In this document: piece after piece, positions 1 through 14,589 of the stretch
Numbering within the stretch: position 1 is the first letter of the stretch
Layout: the number at the start of each line of letters is the position of its first letter
Source of the DNA: Suillus spraguei
Taxonomy: Eukaryota; Basidiomycota; Agaricomycetes; Boletales; Suillaceae
Assembly: GCA_016800925.1 (NCBI GenBank)
Contig: JABCPU010000206.1
Location: 54,690 to 118,689 of the forward strand
DNA: 64,000 bases
Direction of reading: 5' to 3'
Notes under the pieces: model-generated
Seen by the model: the letters and a program-made list of their open reading frames with translations, nothing else
What the model was told of the DNA's origin: nothing
Database searches by the model: none
Position numbers and translations under genes: made by a program

Positions 1-236
1 AGACCTTGGCCATATTACTATGTCTTCCAGAAGCCTACAATGTTCTTGACGAGAACACATCTCAAGTCTCAAGTGATTAATATCTCTATAACGACTATAC
101 CACTAGTCCTATCTAAACGTCCTTGGCATAGAAGTTCAGTCTGAAGTTCTCTTCACGAAACCGGTGCATAATTGGTCGACCGAGACGAAAAATAATGTGC
201 GTAGGAACTTCCCAGGATATACGCTGAAGAAACATT

Positions 237-1448
237 CTAGCTGTTGGCGACCGACTCCACTGTACCCGTCTGGGATAAACCGATCAACTGGCGCATATCG
301 CGCACGCCAACGATACCGCGTATATCCTTAGCTGGATCCAAGGTAATACAAATGGCCTCCCCCAGGTGATCAACATGGATCGGCGGAATCGAGAGTAAGT
401 TCGCCATGGAATGCAGGGCCGAAGGTGTTTTTTCTGAGGCATTGGGGAACACCGACGTGCCTAACCACCGAAGAACCGAAGCAGGCATCGGGATATACGA
501 TGGCACTGCGTTGTGAATCCGTGCTGATAAATCGAATATCGTAGCTGGAATCACAGTCATTGGTCGGGTATGCGGATGATATATTAAACCTAGTATGGAT
601 TGTCATCCAGTGAATGATTTACTAATGCTATGTACTTACTGGGTCGGACATACACCCCCTTGTATTGAGGATGATCTCGGACGATTTCTTCAATTCGCTT
701 CTCAGCCTGCATTTTTGTTTCGAGATACCGCACGGACACAACTGGTCGGCTGAAATCCTCCGCGGAGACGTATACGAAGGGACGGACACGTGTGAGTCCA
801 GATACAGGCTTACTCGCGACAAATGCTTCACACACACAAACGGCTGACAACCTATGAACACCGCGCGCAGTAAAACGAGCCTGTTCAAGATCACGCACCT
901 GATTCATAATTGAGGATATCGTAAGCACTCCGTTGACCTTCTGCCAAAGGACCACTGCCCCGGCCCGCAAAGGATTTGATAAAGCCCATCACATCACCTT
1001 CTTGTATCTTCTGTTTGTACTGCGTATTATCCAGAAGCGTACCAACAGTGTGGACAACGGCATCTACGCCCGGAAGGATATCCGCATATGACTCTGGATT
1101 CATGGCATCAGCTTTCCGCCATTCTACCTGTCGGAGTTTAAGTGGGCTGATGTAGTTCTGAGTAGCACACGAAGCACCTACCCTTTCTACCCATGCAGGG
1201 GTATGGCCTTGTGGGGTCTTATAAGGGTTCCCAGAAGAGCTGTCACGCGATGGATAGCAGAATTGTTATACTCTTTGCACAAATGACTTACCTTATACTG
1301 GTCACCTCCATTCCCCGGGCAAGAGCCATTTTACAAACCGCGGAGCCTGGAAGCCATAAACGATTTGTTATGACATAAAGAGTTAAAAGCTCATACCAAC
1401 GAAACCATTGCCACCAACAACCAGAATTTTATGAGCAAGAGATGTCAT
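237..1448 (-). CDS. COQ11: COQ11-like NAD(P)-binding mitochondrial protein
   Basis: Likely ortholog of yeast Coq11 (YLR290C), an atypical short-chain dehydrogenase-like protein attached to the mitochondrial coenzyme Q synthesis complex. The start at 1448 places a Rossmann dinucleotide motif (GGNGFVG) within the first 20 residues. Downstream come the family blocks VDAVVHTVGTLLDN, then FVYVSAEDFSRPV and RYLETKMQAE, and the C-terminal exon ends at 239. At least four short introns are needed; one joins NYES to AVCVCEAFVASK using the acceptor about 8 bases after the first AG. No frame break was seen. The exact cofactor and reaction are not settled even for the yeast protein. An alternative label is a generic NmrA/SDR-family protein, but the SAEDFSRPV and RYLETK blocks favour COQ11. 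Confidence 0.8.
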
Positions 1449-4269
1449 GGAGTCTAGTTTAGTGCTCGTTGTTAGTATAAAATGATGCAACAACAAAGCA
1501 ATATCTGATACTTATGAGACGGGGGGTGTTTACAACTATTTGTTAAGTTGTTTCAAAATCGCTGGGGAGCGTGTAGCTCGTCCCCGAGGCATGCCCGGCC
1601 TACTTTGTCAGCCCATTGGTGAACCGAACAATCACTGTGCCACAAGGCCCGGTCGCCCGAGACTTATAACTGTGGCTGTACGTGCACTTTTTTGACCCTG
1701 TGAGAATTAACAACGCTCAATGTCGTCCAACTCCTAGCGCTGAACGAGTTTAGTAACTGCACTCAATTTGACTTCTACTCATACACTGCTTCCCACCGCC
1801 GCTCTGTTGTCTACCACCACGGAGGTTGTTGGCCTTCAATATAAAGATTTTTACTTGAGTGAGTGATTAGTAGCTTCTCGTCAAAATTGGGTAGAAGACG
1901 CATAATAATTCTCCAGATCATGTCCTCGAGAGTGCGACATGTCGTGTGCAAAATGGTTGAGCCTGAACGTCGAACGAGTTCACTGCACCTAATTTGACTT
2001 TGACTCATATACTACATCGTCGCCCTGTTGTCTAGCATCAGAAGTCACAGGCCGTATATCTTCAATACGAAGATTTTTGCTTGAGTGGGTCGTCATCAGC
2101 TTCTCGTCAAATCACGTAGAAGACGCCAATTCTCCAGAACATGTCCTCGACAGTACGACTTATATTTATAGGTAATATCTGAATGTGAGTGGAAACTGCT
2201 TCCGTGTCACTATACTTATCACAAGGTTGTTATTGCATATGTATACATAAAGCTTTTGCTTTGCGAGCCACTCACTCGGGCTACTTTTATTCCCCGATGG
2301 GAACTTCGATTCTGCAAACATTTTCGGTGGCAGATAAGTCAAGTTATCCTGCTATTTGATGATAACTTGTCGCACATCCGTAACTTAGAGGCGTCAGAGA
2401 AAATTATTCGACGAGAACACGGTGCCGAGAACGTCAACACTATTCATAGGCGTTGATTTCATCTGATAAGCTTGTTCACATGTCTGAATTTCCTAATGCA
2501 CTCAATTCTATGGTTAAGTGAAGCCAACTTCTGCGATTTTTTAATTCAATTTGACGTACTACTCTATGCGGACAAGTGCTATCTGGTCTTGGAGCCCCGT
2601 GCCCCACCAGTTCGCCGTCCCCGTCGACCATTTTAGACGTGCCATCTTTCGAAGAGGAAGTGATTATAATAGCAGTTTATGCGGCAAGGGTCAGGTATGT
2701 GACTATGACGCGTTTTCTTTACCATTTGATTTTGTTATGATCACCATTAAACGTGCACTGCCTAAGCTTTCCGGTTCACTGAAGCAATTTGACGGTGGCC
2801 CTTTATCTAACAAACCTCTTAAAGCCAAGGAAAGTAACGGTGTTCAAGTATCTTCCGACCACTGGTGAAGCCAACCCGCTTTCTTATTCATCTCAATAAC
2901 CTGTACTGAAATGCGCGTTTTCATCACACATGCCTGATCGGCGGCTGTGAATTTCAATCCACAGCTTTCCTGGTCCCTGGATTTCCTGGGCTCGCCGCTT
3001 TCCACACTGAATATGTACGATTAGTACTAGACTGTCCATCTTTGATGCACAGGTTGCTGCCAGCGAGGCTATAACTATCTCAGCTAATCCTTTTCTCGCA
3101 CTCAGCCCTATCATGATGCAACAATCAATTTTTTTTGCTTGTACTAGATTATCAAATTTACAAAAAGATTCATGTGTCACAGATACGGTGATGAACAAAC
3201 GGACAGAACTGTGTCTGGCTGTGTGAACATGGCCTTAATAATAATGAAGTTAGGCAGTACAGTTAAGGCTCAGGTTACAAATTTCAAGAACCAATAATTG
3301 ACCATGTGTGAGAAGGTTGTATGACGTGCCATACGTACTGATAACATCGCGGTCATAGTGAGTTCCTTGTCTCAGGAGTAGGCCTCACCGATCAAACAAT
3401 AGAATTCTGATTAAAACCTTAAATAAAAAAGTCGGAGCGCCTTGCAGTTATTCTAGGAATACTGTCCGTAGTAAACCACGGAGCAATTACATCTAGATGC
3501 TACAGTGTCGAGGTTTAGTTGCACGGTATTTGAATCCAGGCGAACACCATTCAAATATCACCTTAGAACTGGGAATTTTGAACATGCGGAAGACACTGAC
3601 GTTTGACGGAGGCACATTTGCACAAGGACATGGATTTTAATTTAGAACAACCGCTGTCCATCATGTGGATTGCCAGACGGCCTGACGACTGATTATCCCC
3701 ATAAAGAACCACTAGCGAGTGCTAACTCAAAGTTTGGAACGTTGTCACCTGTCATCGAGTCCAAGATATTATCACCATCGAACAGAGGTCTGTTATCACT
3801 GAGCACGTTGGGACGAGTAATCTTCCCTTTGTTCTTTCAGTACAACACTCCGATCAAATGATTTAATATCTATGTTATTACGCGCTGCGTTGTCTATTCG
3901 AATATGACATGACCAAGTGTCCATGACACCGTTGTAGCTAGCTATCAACAATATGAATGGATCACAATCCAGGCCCTGAATATAATAAAAACCCGATAAC
4001 AAAAGAAATTCGTGCATATGCGTGATTCCGAGTGATTGTAAAGACATACAAACAAGAGTGAACAATGAACATGTGTTGCCAGTGGAGGGAATGGGTGTTT
4101 GATCGTGGGCGTGGAGACCAAGAGCCACCGGGGATTGGTCTCCTAAACGACAAGGTCAGCTACCGCGCTCCAACGGGACTGGCCCGTCAAAATACATAAC
4201 GCATCAATGCGACAAAGAAAGTACTGAAACAGCGAACGGAGGGGGCAGACAGTGTTTGCCGAACGATAA
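1449..4269. other. Intergenic region, no recognisable gene
   Basis: About 2.8 kb between the COQ11-like gene and the expansin-like gene. Open frames here are short, mostly lack a proper ATG, and show no known domain. The only clear structure is a diverged tandem duplication at 1741-2159, listed separately. The 5' flank of the COQ11-like gene lies at the left end. I see nothing else I can support. Confidence 0.6.
1741..2159. repeat. Diverged tandem duplication, about 230-bp period
   Basis: Copy 1 spans about 1741-1938 and copy 2 about 1971-2159. Shared blocks include GAACGAGTT, CAATTTGACTT versus TAATTTGACTT, CTGTTGTCTA, CTTCAATAYRAAGATTTTT, AGCTTCTCGTCAAA, GTAGAAGACGC, and a final ATGTCCTCGA. 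The copies differ by many substitutions and small indels, so the duplication is old. Neither copy has an open frame of note. Confidence 0.75.
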
Positions 4270-5258
4270 CTAAACGAAACTCCATACAACTATTAAGGGT
4301 CAGGTCAGCCAGGAACATTAAAGTAGTTGTGGTGAAACAAGACGTACTGGGAATATCCCCAACGGACAGGTTGTCAAGAGCTTGAAAGGCGGCAACTGAG
4401 AGGTCGATGGAATTTTCATTTTGACAGGTCGGACAGTCATCAGCAACGGTTACCGTAACGGTGTTGCCATTGGCCTGGTTGGTAATTCGGACCTGTTTGC
4501 CACAAAGAGAAGAAGCACCGCCAGAGTCACCATAACGGCTCTGATCCATAGCGCAAATGAAGTCAGAATCAGAGTGGACTGTTCCACATGCGCCTGCGAC
4601 ACCGTTCTGGTAAAAGTAAGTTCCACTGTAATGCAACTGTCAGTATTGGAGGAATTGTAAGATAGAACATATTTACAATCCGCCATAGTTGAGACTACTG
4701 TCGCTAGAACCAGTCGATGGCGTGGTCGTCGATGGTGAACTCGACGTAGCCGGAGAAGGAGCAACGTTCACGGGGGGAGGACTACTGCTAGGAGAGGCCA
4801 CAGGAGTAGAAGCTGTTGGGGTTGATGAGGGACCATCGTCACAACCATCGTCACTCCCACCATTCGATACAGGTTCACCATTGCTGCAGGTCACACCAGA
4901 CGGCATCTGGCACTGAGCGGGAAGAACGCTAACGTTCTCATTGGCCTGTATGGATGATGAGCAAAACTAAACCAACATAAGCAGTGTAGTACACACAGCG
5001 AGGGGGTGGCAGCAATCAGAAAAGAATTGCGTGTTGTGCTGATTTTGGCACTTGATTGCGGTATACCTGCAATGATAGGTGTCATAGGGCTGGAAAGCGA
5101 CATCAGAACACAAGGTCGTAAGCACAGTGGATAGATTGACAAACCTCAAGAGCTGCGGTGTCCCAGCCTGCGGGGGCAGTCGCACGAGGAACAACGAGCG
5201 CAGATACTGCAGACGTAGCAATGAGGGACAAGGCGAGTGTTACAAACGTGGAGATCAT
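4270..5258 (-). CDS. Secreted expansin/RlpA-like double-psi beta-barrel protein
   Basis: Small secreted protein of the basidiomycete family that joins a short Cys-rich N-terminal segment, a low-complexity linker and a C-terminal double-psi beta-barrel (RlpA/expansin/barwin-like) domain. The start at 5258 gives a clean signal peptide (MISTFVTLALSLIATSAVSA). The next exon carries PYDTYHCRYTAIKCQ and DCCHPL, then an exon with PAQCQMPSGVTC and a Ser/Pro/Thr-rich linker. The barrel begins GTYFYQNGVAGACG and includes VADDCPTCQ and SIDLSVAAF. The last intron joins VGDIP to IVWSFV and a TAG at 4270-4272, which restores the usual family C-terminus. Related proteins act on or bind cell walls; catalytic activity is not known. 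A TATA-like ATTTAAG lies at about 5371-5377. Confidence 0.87.
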
Positions 5259-6005
5259 GTTGAATAATATGATCTAAATAGGAGAAAAAGAGTGCAGATG
5301 TAGAGGGAGTGGGGGTGAAGACGAGTTGTTCGTGATCAACGAGTGACAGGACACTTGCAAAGGTCCGACTATTTAAGTCAAAAAAAATGGTGTTAGCACG
5401 CACGGAATGCATGAATCGGTTACGAGGAACCGACCTTGCGAAAAAATAGTGCAAGGAATGCGTTTACCTGACGGTAATTGAAGGGAGAAAGAAAGTGGTA
5501 GGAGGAGAGACACGGTTATTACTTCCGAATTCAGTCTTTCAGACTTTATCCCTTGTATATCCAGATTAATGTATTTCATTTCCCACGTCGTGATCGCAAG
5601 GTGAAACGTTGACCTCCATTGTAAGACCGTGTTACAATTGTACAAAAATTGCAATATTTTTATTGGTCCACAAGGGCCTTGCATACTATGGGTGGTCCAA
5701 GGCTTGATTGGTGTAACTACGTGATTCGGAGTCCAATAGGATGATCTTTTCATTCGCAATTTTTTTTTCAAATGCTCCCCGCAGCAGTGTCACAAGTTTG
5801 CCGCTTAAATGTCCACGAATCAGGGTGACCATGTTTAATCGAATAATAAATATAAATAAATATTATTATTATTACATTAAGGGGTTATCTCGGCATATTG
5901 CGATGCCCGGTGTCAGTCGTGCTCTCTACGACGTGGACAACTACTTTCAGGAACACAGCTAAAGCGAAGTACGTAGCTACACCAGCAAAAGAATCTTCCC
6001 GAGTC
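5259..6005. other. Divergent promoter region of expansin-like gene and SCAMP
   Basis: About 750 bases between two divergent start codons. It holds the TATA-like element of the expansin-like gene near 5371 and a strongly A+T-rich tract of TATT/AATA units at about 5844-5880 on the SCAMP side. No coding exon is convincing. A short open frame beginning at 5902 is not joined to SCAMP, because the real SCAMP start is explained by the exon at 6006. Confidence 0.55.
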
Positions 6006-7260
6006 ATGAGTGCGTTTTCATTGAAAATTCTTACCTATCCCCTAACTTGAATTCAAGGTGAATTCACTGAAAACCCCTTCGCTTCAAGTCATTCGCTCGA
6101 CACGAATCCCTTTGACGACCCATCACCCAAGCAGACTGCCCAACACGATGCCCATCTTGATGATATTAGCAGACGAGAAAGAGACTTGGAGAGACGCGAG
6201 CGCGAACTGAACCAGAGAGCAGAGCATATTCGTACCCATGGACGCAATAATTGGCCACCATGTAGGAGCCAGACTGCGCATTTCATCGCGACGTACACTC
6301 ATGCTCCATGCCAGTTTATCCCCTCATTTACCATGCTATCTCCGAAGAGATTCCAGAGGCTTCAAGACCTTTGATCACTCGCTTGTATCAACTCTGGCTT
6401 GTCCTTCTGGGGACCCTAATCATAAACATGGTGGCTTGTATATTTATTCTGATTGCTGGTTCAGCGATGGTGGCAAGGACCTCGGTGGAAGTATAGGGTG
6501 AGCAAGGTTCTAGTGTGTATTCTCTTCCTTGCTCAATGAGGCGTTAGATACGTGTTCATTATCGCCCTCTATCATTTTTGTTGTGGTATAGGTAAGTCGT
6601 GCATGCCATGCTAGGGTCTCATAAATTTACGCCTCATTAGGCCCATATATAATGGTTATATGAAGGTTAGTGTCATCTCAACATCCTACAAGCATGTTCT
6701 CAAATTGACGTCGTGCAGGAGCAAGCGCTTTACTATTGTCCGTCGAACCTAAACTTTGATCTTCTCGATCATGCTAAGCTGCATTTCATTTTCAGACTTC
6801 TATTTCTTCTTTGGTGGCTTCCACCTTCTCTTCAGTGTTTACATGTGCGTGCATGCCTTGCGAACTTGCAACTGTTAAGCTAAATGTGTATTCATTCTGT
6901 CCAGGATCATCGGGATTCCAAGTACAGGGTCTGCAGGGCTTATTCAGATGATTCAGATGTACGCGCAAGGCCACTGGGCCGCTGGCATTCTTGGCACAAT
7001 TGCAACAGTTGGCTGGACAGTGCAAGGACTAGGGAACGCCTTTTATTACCGTCAGGTACGTTGCTCCGTGCAGTTTGCGCAGTAGTGGCATGACTAGGGA
7101 CACTTACAGATATGGAACCACCACTCGGCTGCTGGACACACCATGGACAAGGTAATTTACTCTAACATACGTATACTAGGTTTAGGGCGCTGATGCGATC
7201 CTGTAGGCTAAAGCAGAGCTGGCTTCTCATGGCGCGAAGGCCTACTTCACGCGAGGCTGA
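6006..7260 (+). CDS. Secretory carrier-associated membrane protein (SCAMP)
   Basis: Four-pass membrane protein of post-Golgi and endosomal vesicle traffic. Exon 1 contributes only four coding bases, ATG plus A (6006-6009); the intron 6010-6057 then joins to give MSEFTENPFA. NPF motifs follow (NPFASS, NPFDDPS), then a heptad-like charged stretch (RRERDLERREREL) and NNWPPFYPLIYHAISEEIP. Membrane segments lie in LWLVLLGTLIINMVACIF, near YVFIIALYHF, in FYFFFGGFHLLFSVYM and in HWAAGILGTIATVGW. RPIYNGYMKEQAL and IGIPSTGSAGLI are strong SCAMP signatures. Two single-base losses break the frame: near 6461-6463 (IAGS to SDGGKDLGGSIG) and in the T run at 6575-6579 (before LLWYRPIYNG). Automatic annotation would likely invent splice sites around them. 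The stop is TGA at 7258-7260. Confidence 0.9.
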
Positions 7261-7824
7261 TCATGATGCTTCCTTCTCGAATAGTACTTACCTGGCCATG
7301 TGGCGAATTCGTGCGTGTACTTGCACTTACCTTTCTGATCACGAACTCTTGTACGAATCTGAGCTATGATCACTGCACAATGGACGGCTTTGGATGATCT
7401 GATCGATGAAACAAAACTTGCGAAACAATAATATGCTAGATGAAACAAGAAAGAGGTTTGAACGTTTGAACTTCCAGCCTACCAGTGCAATACCAGTGGA
7501 TGGTCTGAGTGAGCTGAGTTTGAAAATTGAAGATTGATCTAAAAGCGTCCAACTTCACTTGTTTTCTGCAACCACCACCTTGGTTAGTCTCGCCATCCAT
7601 GCTTCTGAGTGTCGCGTGCTAACTGGCTTTAATAGCCTAAAAGACCAAAAAATTTCATAAAAAAGACTTCAGAAAAAAAAGCGGTTACCTTGTTGCCTCC
7701 TGTGTATGTTCGTCTCTTCTTATCATCTCCGTTCATTTTATTTATCAATGGTACATCTTCATGTCCGTGCAGTCGCAGAAAAGTCCTCAAAGCAGTAACG
7801 ACCCCAAAACCCAGAAAACTAAAT
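7261..7824. other. SCAMP 3' region and PABP promoter/leader
   Basis: About 560 bases between co-oriented genes. The right half contains A-rich tracts at about 7645-7680 and further A-rich sequence at 7775-7824, directly before the PABP start codon. These probably lie in the PABP 5' leader, where A-rich binding sites are known to mediate PABP autoregulation in other eukaryotes. No gene is seen. Confidence 0.5.
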
Positions 7825-10161
<2,337 letters not shown>

Positions 10162-10548
10162 GCGCTGGGGAAGGCTCAGGTGTAGCTTGGGGAGGTAGGG
10201 CCATTCGGCAGTTCAGTTGTTTCAAGATGTTGTTTTCTGGAGCAGATTCTCGGCTCGTCCTTTCGTTTCGTTTACGCGCTGTGGCATGTTTATCATCTGC
10301 GACTGCTGCCTCTTCGTCATCGCTTTTTCTCTATGTCATGGGTATAGGTGGTGGTCAGTCCTTTGTGTACTTAAATAAAGGAACAGAGGTGATATACTTG
10401 TATTGTTTGCCTGTGGGATCTCTCCTGTCCTCAAATGTTCGCGGCATACTAATCATTAACATGGAAAAGTAGGGTACATGAAGAGCTATGGTACTTTTCC
10501 AATGCCCAGACAACAAGTAACATAGGATAAGGAAATGTGGAAAGTAGT
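10162..10548. other. Convergent 3' region, PABP and methyltransferase
   Basis: About 390 bases between the stop codons of two convergent genes. It includes a poly(A)-signal-like AATAAA at about 10374-10379 on the plus strand, suitable for the PABP transcript. The 3' untranslated regions of the two genes probably meet or overlap here. No gene is seen. Confidence 0.5.
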
Positions 10549-11862
10549 TCAAGGATGTTTAGTCTTTTTAATTGCGTGCACAATATGGAGGCGCGAGGAA
10601 GCTCGGACGAGTGGGTAATACAGATCCTGATGGGCTTCTTCGATCAATTTCTTTGCTTCCCAATCCCGCATCCCAGCAGACAAGAAAAGAGGCTTCATCG
10701 CAGGTAGCATCATGTCATAGTTCATCCACGCTAGCTGACCGATACTCAGAGCGATGGGATCTGTAACAAATCAATAAGCTCCAAGAGGCTCTGGCATTGC
10801 GAACATTTGATACCCTTTGGCCAGAACCCTATCGGAATATTTCCTTCTTGTGAGACAATCCTATCGAACGCACCAGTCGATGCAACGAGATTGGAAAGCT
10901 CCGGAGGAATATTAACGTCGATGCCTTTATCACGCAGGCACCTCCTGTAGGTCTCCCACAGTGCGAACCAGCCACGCATTCCAGACGGCTGTCCGGAGCG
11001 GGTGAAATGTGACGCAGATTTCTCATCCGCGATTGGTTCAGTGTCAGGCTCAATCAGTATAACAAGTCCGCCTGGGCGAAGCATCCGTGCGATTTCATGA
11101 AGAAATCGAGGATAGTTCTCTATCTGTGATTTGTACGTCAGGGCGAGCCAAACTACTGGTATGGCATTTCTTACTCCTGTATGCATGAATCTTGCATGGA
11201 TAACGTCGAAGTGCTCGCTTGGGTAAGGTAAATAAAACTGATCAAGATCACAGAGCTCAAACCTAATTTCGCATTAATGACAAAGTACTGCTGAAAGGAG
11301 ATAACTTACGTGCAGTTGGCAGGCACCTCACTGGAAAAAATGTTAACGACATCCAGTAATGGCATGATAAGGAGTCTAAATTACCGTGGTTGAATGGGAG
11401 CGAGGTCGACACCTATCACTTCTGCTGAAGGAAATTCGTCTGCCAGGTCGATGGCCCTGTAAAAAGATTATAGTTACCTGTCACCAACTTGTCACAGGGT
11501 TCCCAGAACGCTCACCAGAAACCACCACCGGTACCCAAGTCAAGAACACGACAACGCTCCTGTCCCTCCTTTGGTTTCAGTACTTCAGCGATGGGGCCAA
11601 CATAGTTCTTTCCATTGAAAAGAAATTGTATGGTTTTGTGCTGAAGTTCTGATCGCTGGAATAAGAACGAGTCTATCAAAACGTTGCCACGTCGCATGGG
11701 GAAACAATCTGACCCTAACTTCTTCCTCGTCGGCGGGTAGCATATACCTGGAACTGAGGGCATTGAATCTCCTGCCATGAATCTGACGAAGAATTCAGAG
11801 TCGTCCTCGCCAACATAGGTGAGTTGGTTGAGAGGGAAGATCACGGGATAATTGAGACGCAT
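10549..11862 (-). CDS. SAM-dependent methyltransferase, fungal family
   Basis: Class I methyltransferase of a family expanded in Agaricomycetes; the substrate is unknown. Motif I is RVLDLGTGGGFW, followed after an intron by AIDLADEFPSAEVIGVDLAP (motif II acidic residue), then FELCDLDQFYLPYP, PSEHFDVIHARFMHTG, and LRPGGLVILIEPD. Upstream conserved blocks are HGRRFNALSSRYMLPADEE and RSELQHKTIQFLFNG, joined by an intron. The last intron joins GFWPK to DPIALSIGQLAWMNYDMM; the stop is at 10549-10551. One base appears to be missing at about 11780-11781, where EDDSEFFVR runs into HGRRFN only after a frame change at a short T run. The start at 11862 is the nearest in-frame ATG and is uncertain. It is transcribed in the same direction as SPT8 just upstream. 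Confidence 0.75.
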
Positions 11863-12162
11863 GAGCAAGCGCTGGTGGGCTGAATTCAAGAAAGTAACAT
11901 GATGCTGTGAAAGGAGTATTCCCAAGTCTTATATCTCAGTTGAAAAGGATAACGAGATGGCACATAGATGGCATCCATGTGTGGACAACGATGTGATTCT
12001 TGCGAAAAGGTTTGCGGGTATACCGCGGAACTTGAATGGGGATTTGAAATAGCGCAATCCTAATCCTATTTGACAGGACCAGCTCAGGTTTCTTCATTTG
12101 AGCATTCCGAGCCGAGCCGTCATAAATCTGGAGATGTGAATGTAATGCCAAACTCATGAACT

Positions 12163-14589
12163 TTATCGTATTGGCTTGATGTCATGCACAAATACGGTAC
12201 GTGTGGAATCCCCATGCCACCCACGGTTACTGCTAGCACTCACAAGGAAACGACCACCCGGATCTACAACTTTATAATAGTCAGTTGACAGGGCACGTAT
12301 ATGTATTCAATAGGATGGCACGTACGCATCTGAGAAACATAGCCCCCGTGATGACCTGGAATTATCTTGAATTGGACTCCACCCCTTGATTTCATACTTC
12401 CGTCCACTTCACCTGCCTCTGCGGCATTCCACAAACGGATATTATCTGTCGACGCACTGGTACGCGGGGCCTCAACTTCTCATCCCTGTCAACGTCACGA
12501 GCAAACTCACCATGCGATGTGGCGGCCATCAGGGAAGGCTACCACACAAGAGACAACACCCGAACTCGGTGGATTGCGAAGACTCTTCAGTAGCCTTGGT
12601 GTGCAATTTGGTCCAGAGCGACCGAGTAATCGGACATCCCAAACATCAACCGTTCCGTTTCGGCGCCCAGCGTAAATATGCGACCCGTCCGTGGACCAAC
12701 AAGCCTGAGAGGCCGCTTTAAGAACGCGTTACAGTGAGGAAATGTGAATACGTACAGAAACACACCACGGTGGTGTCTTTTCACTCATCCAGAGTCTTCC
12801 AACACCTGTTCCTGGTGTGTTCACTCGTTTGTCCCAAAGCATAATCTGTCCGTCGATTGCGGCAATCATTAAAATATCTGGAGAAAACGTTGCACTATTG
12901 GAAGCATTTAGCAAAGGTGGAGCGTTTTTCGGAGGTGCAACAGAGCTTTGAGGCGATCGTGATACCTGCTGTTGGCCAGGGTGGGGTGCCAGCTCAGGGA
13001 CGGCTAAGTTCGACTTATTGCCCGTAATCGAGCCGTCCCTTTGTGGAACCTGAGAACGTAACGCCCCAAATTCGTCAGAAGGTGAGTTCTCGTTGTCAAA
13101 TTCGCCATCCGCATCCGGTTCACCATCAAACAAGGGATCAAAAGAAGCATCAGATCTAGCATCTGCGTCTTGCATTTTCTGGTTTGAAAGAGGATCAATA
13201 GAAACGCTAGGCGATTGCTTGAACTGAGCGTCAGCGCTAGTGATTAGTGGATCCGTGTTGACGGCTCTGGAAATATCATTCTCCCTAGTAGTTTGTGATA
13301 CCAAGTAGGAACCATAGCTTCCCGCGGAGGATACAGGGTCGGAATGATATGGGGAGCCGACCGGTCGAACAGCAATAGCAACAAGCTGCGCGCCGTGGGC
13401 AGTAAACTTTCGGATTCCTTGCCCGGTGTTCAAATCCCATTGCTGAATATATTCAATGAAGTCATCACTGAGAATATCAGAATTACAACTTACAGTTGCT
13501 TCACCGTCCCATCCTGCACTGAAGAAGCCTTTCTCGTCATGATCAATGGAAAGAGCTGATATAGGTCCTCGGTGTCCGTTACCCAGGACGTGAACTAAAC
13601 GGCCCGGATCATGTCGTATTGTAAAGAGATTGATGTGGCCACGCTGCAGAAGTTCCCAATTCAGTGTTGTCGGAAAAATTATGCTGTTTAGAAAGCATAC
13701 GTTAGTTCCCCCTAGTGCCCAAATTGCATCGGAATGCATTGCTAAACTATAAACGGGACATGGAGAAGAATCACCCATCGGAGGATACCCCGATTGAGGA
13801 ACGAAAAATGGGTTTTCCCACCAAGATCGTATCTGACCGGCTTTCATATTTCCCTCGACGACATTACAATGGTGTCTTTGCGGTGCTGTTAGTGTGGTCT
13901 TGCCATTTACGGTGGCGAAAATATCGTAGTCACGAATAAATCCGTCATCCGAACCAGTAAGAAGATGTGTCATGCAGAAGGACGAAGCAAGTGCATGTGT
14001 AGGCACTGGGTGGGGTATGGCACATATTGCTTCCACTGTGAAAGTTCGCGGTGGTAGTTCGCTGTGAGATCCGGGAAACGCTAGTGTCTTCTTTCGAACA
14101 CTTGCAGGAGATGGTGATCGCTGATGAATTTGAGGTATTACTGACATTTGTCACAAGCATAAGCAATAAGATACGATAGATTCGGAACTAGAAGTCTGGT
14201 GTACCTTTGGGCGGCTCAGGGGTTGGTGGTTTGGGTGAAACCGAAGCTGATTTACTGACATCTGGCCGGACGACGGCGACAGACGATGAAGGAGGTCCAT
14301 CTGGATGGACCTCAACAAGAGGTTCTGACTCATCGTCGTCATCATCGTCATCTTCTGAGTCGTCCGAAGGGGAGTCCTGTACGCAAAATGTTAATAGTTA
14401 CTGCAACGTAAGTAATTAGGGTGAATTGCCATCTACCTCGTCTGCTTCTGTTGCCTCGTCTACGCCGTTATCTAAAGCACCTAGAAGATCCTCGTCGATA
14501 TCGTTCTCTTCTTCAGCATCGCCGTCCGTTGTTCTTGTGTCGAATTCGAGGTCATCAATAGTTTCTCCTTCAGAGTCGCTGTGAGCCAT
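12163..14589 (-). CDS. SPT8: SPT8-like WD40 subunit of the SAGA complex
   Basis: SPT8 is the SAGA coactivator subunit that helps deliver TBP to promoters. The start at 14589 gives MAHSDSEGETIDDLEFD, an acidic N-terminus with a run of aspartates. Then comes the diagnostic block MTHLLTGSDDGFIRDYDIF with APQRHHCNVVEG, KAGQIRSWWENPFF and several WD repeats (HRGPISALSIDHDEKGF, QQWDLNTGQGIRKFTAHG, MIAAIDGQIMLWDKR, GTVDVWDVRLLGR, NIRLWNAAEAGEV). A long acidic/Ser-rich insertion sits between two repeats, as in fungal SPT8. The C-terminal exon reads RTVFVHDIKPIR before TAA at 12163-12165. One 51-base intron is in frame and stop-free. It shares a 60-base intergenic spacer with SRP54. SPT6, another transcription factor, is encoded 8 kb away, probably by chance. 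Confidence 0.88.

Noticed and set aside
2551..2868. Plus-strand frame of about 105 codons
   Set aside because: It begins with TTG, contains no recognisable motif and lies in repeat-bearing intergenic sequence.
5899..5961. Short frame MPGVSRALYDVDNYFQ as the SCAMP N-terminus
   Set aside because: It does not splice in frame to the NPF exon, whereas the ATG at 6006 does so with proper splice sites.
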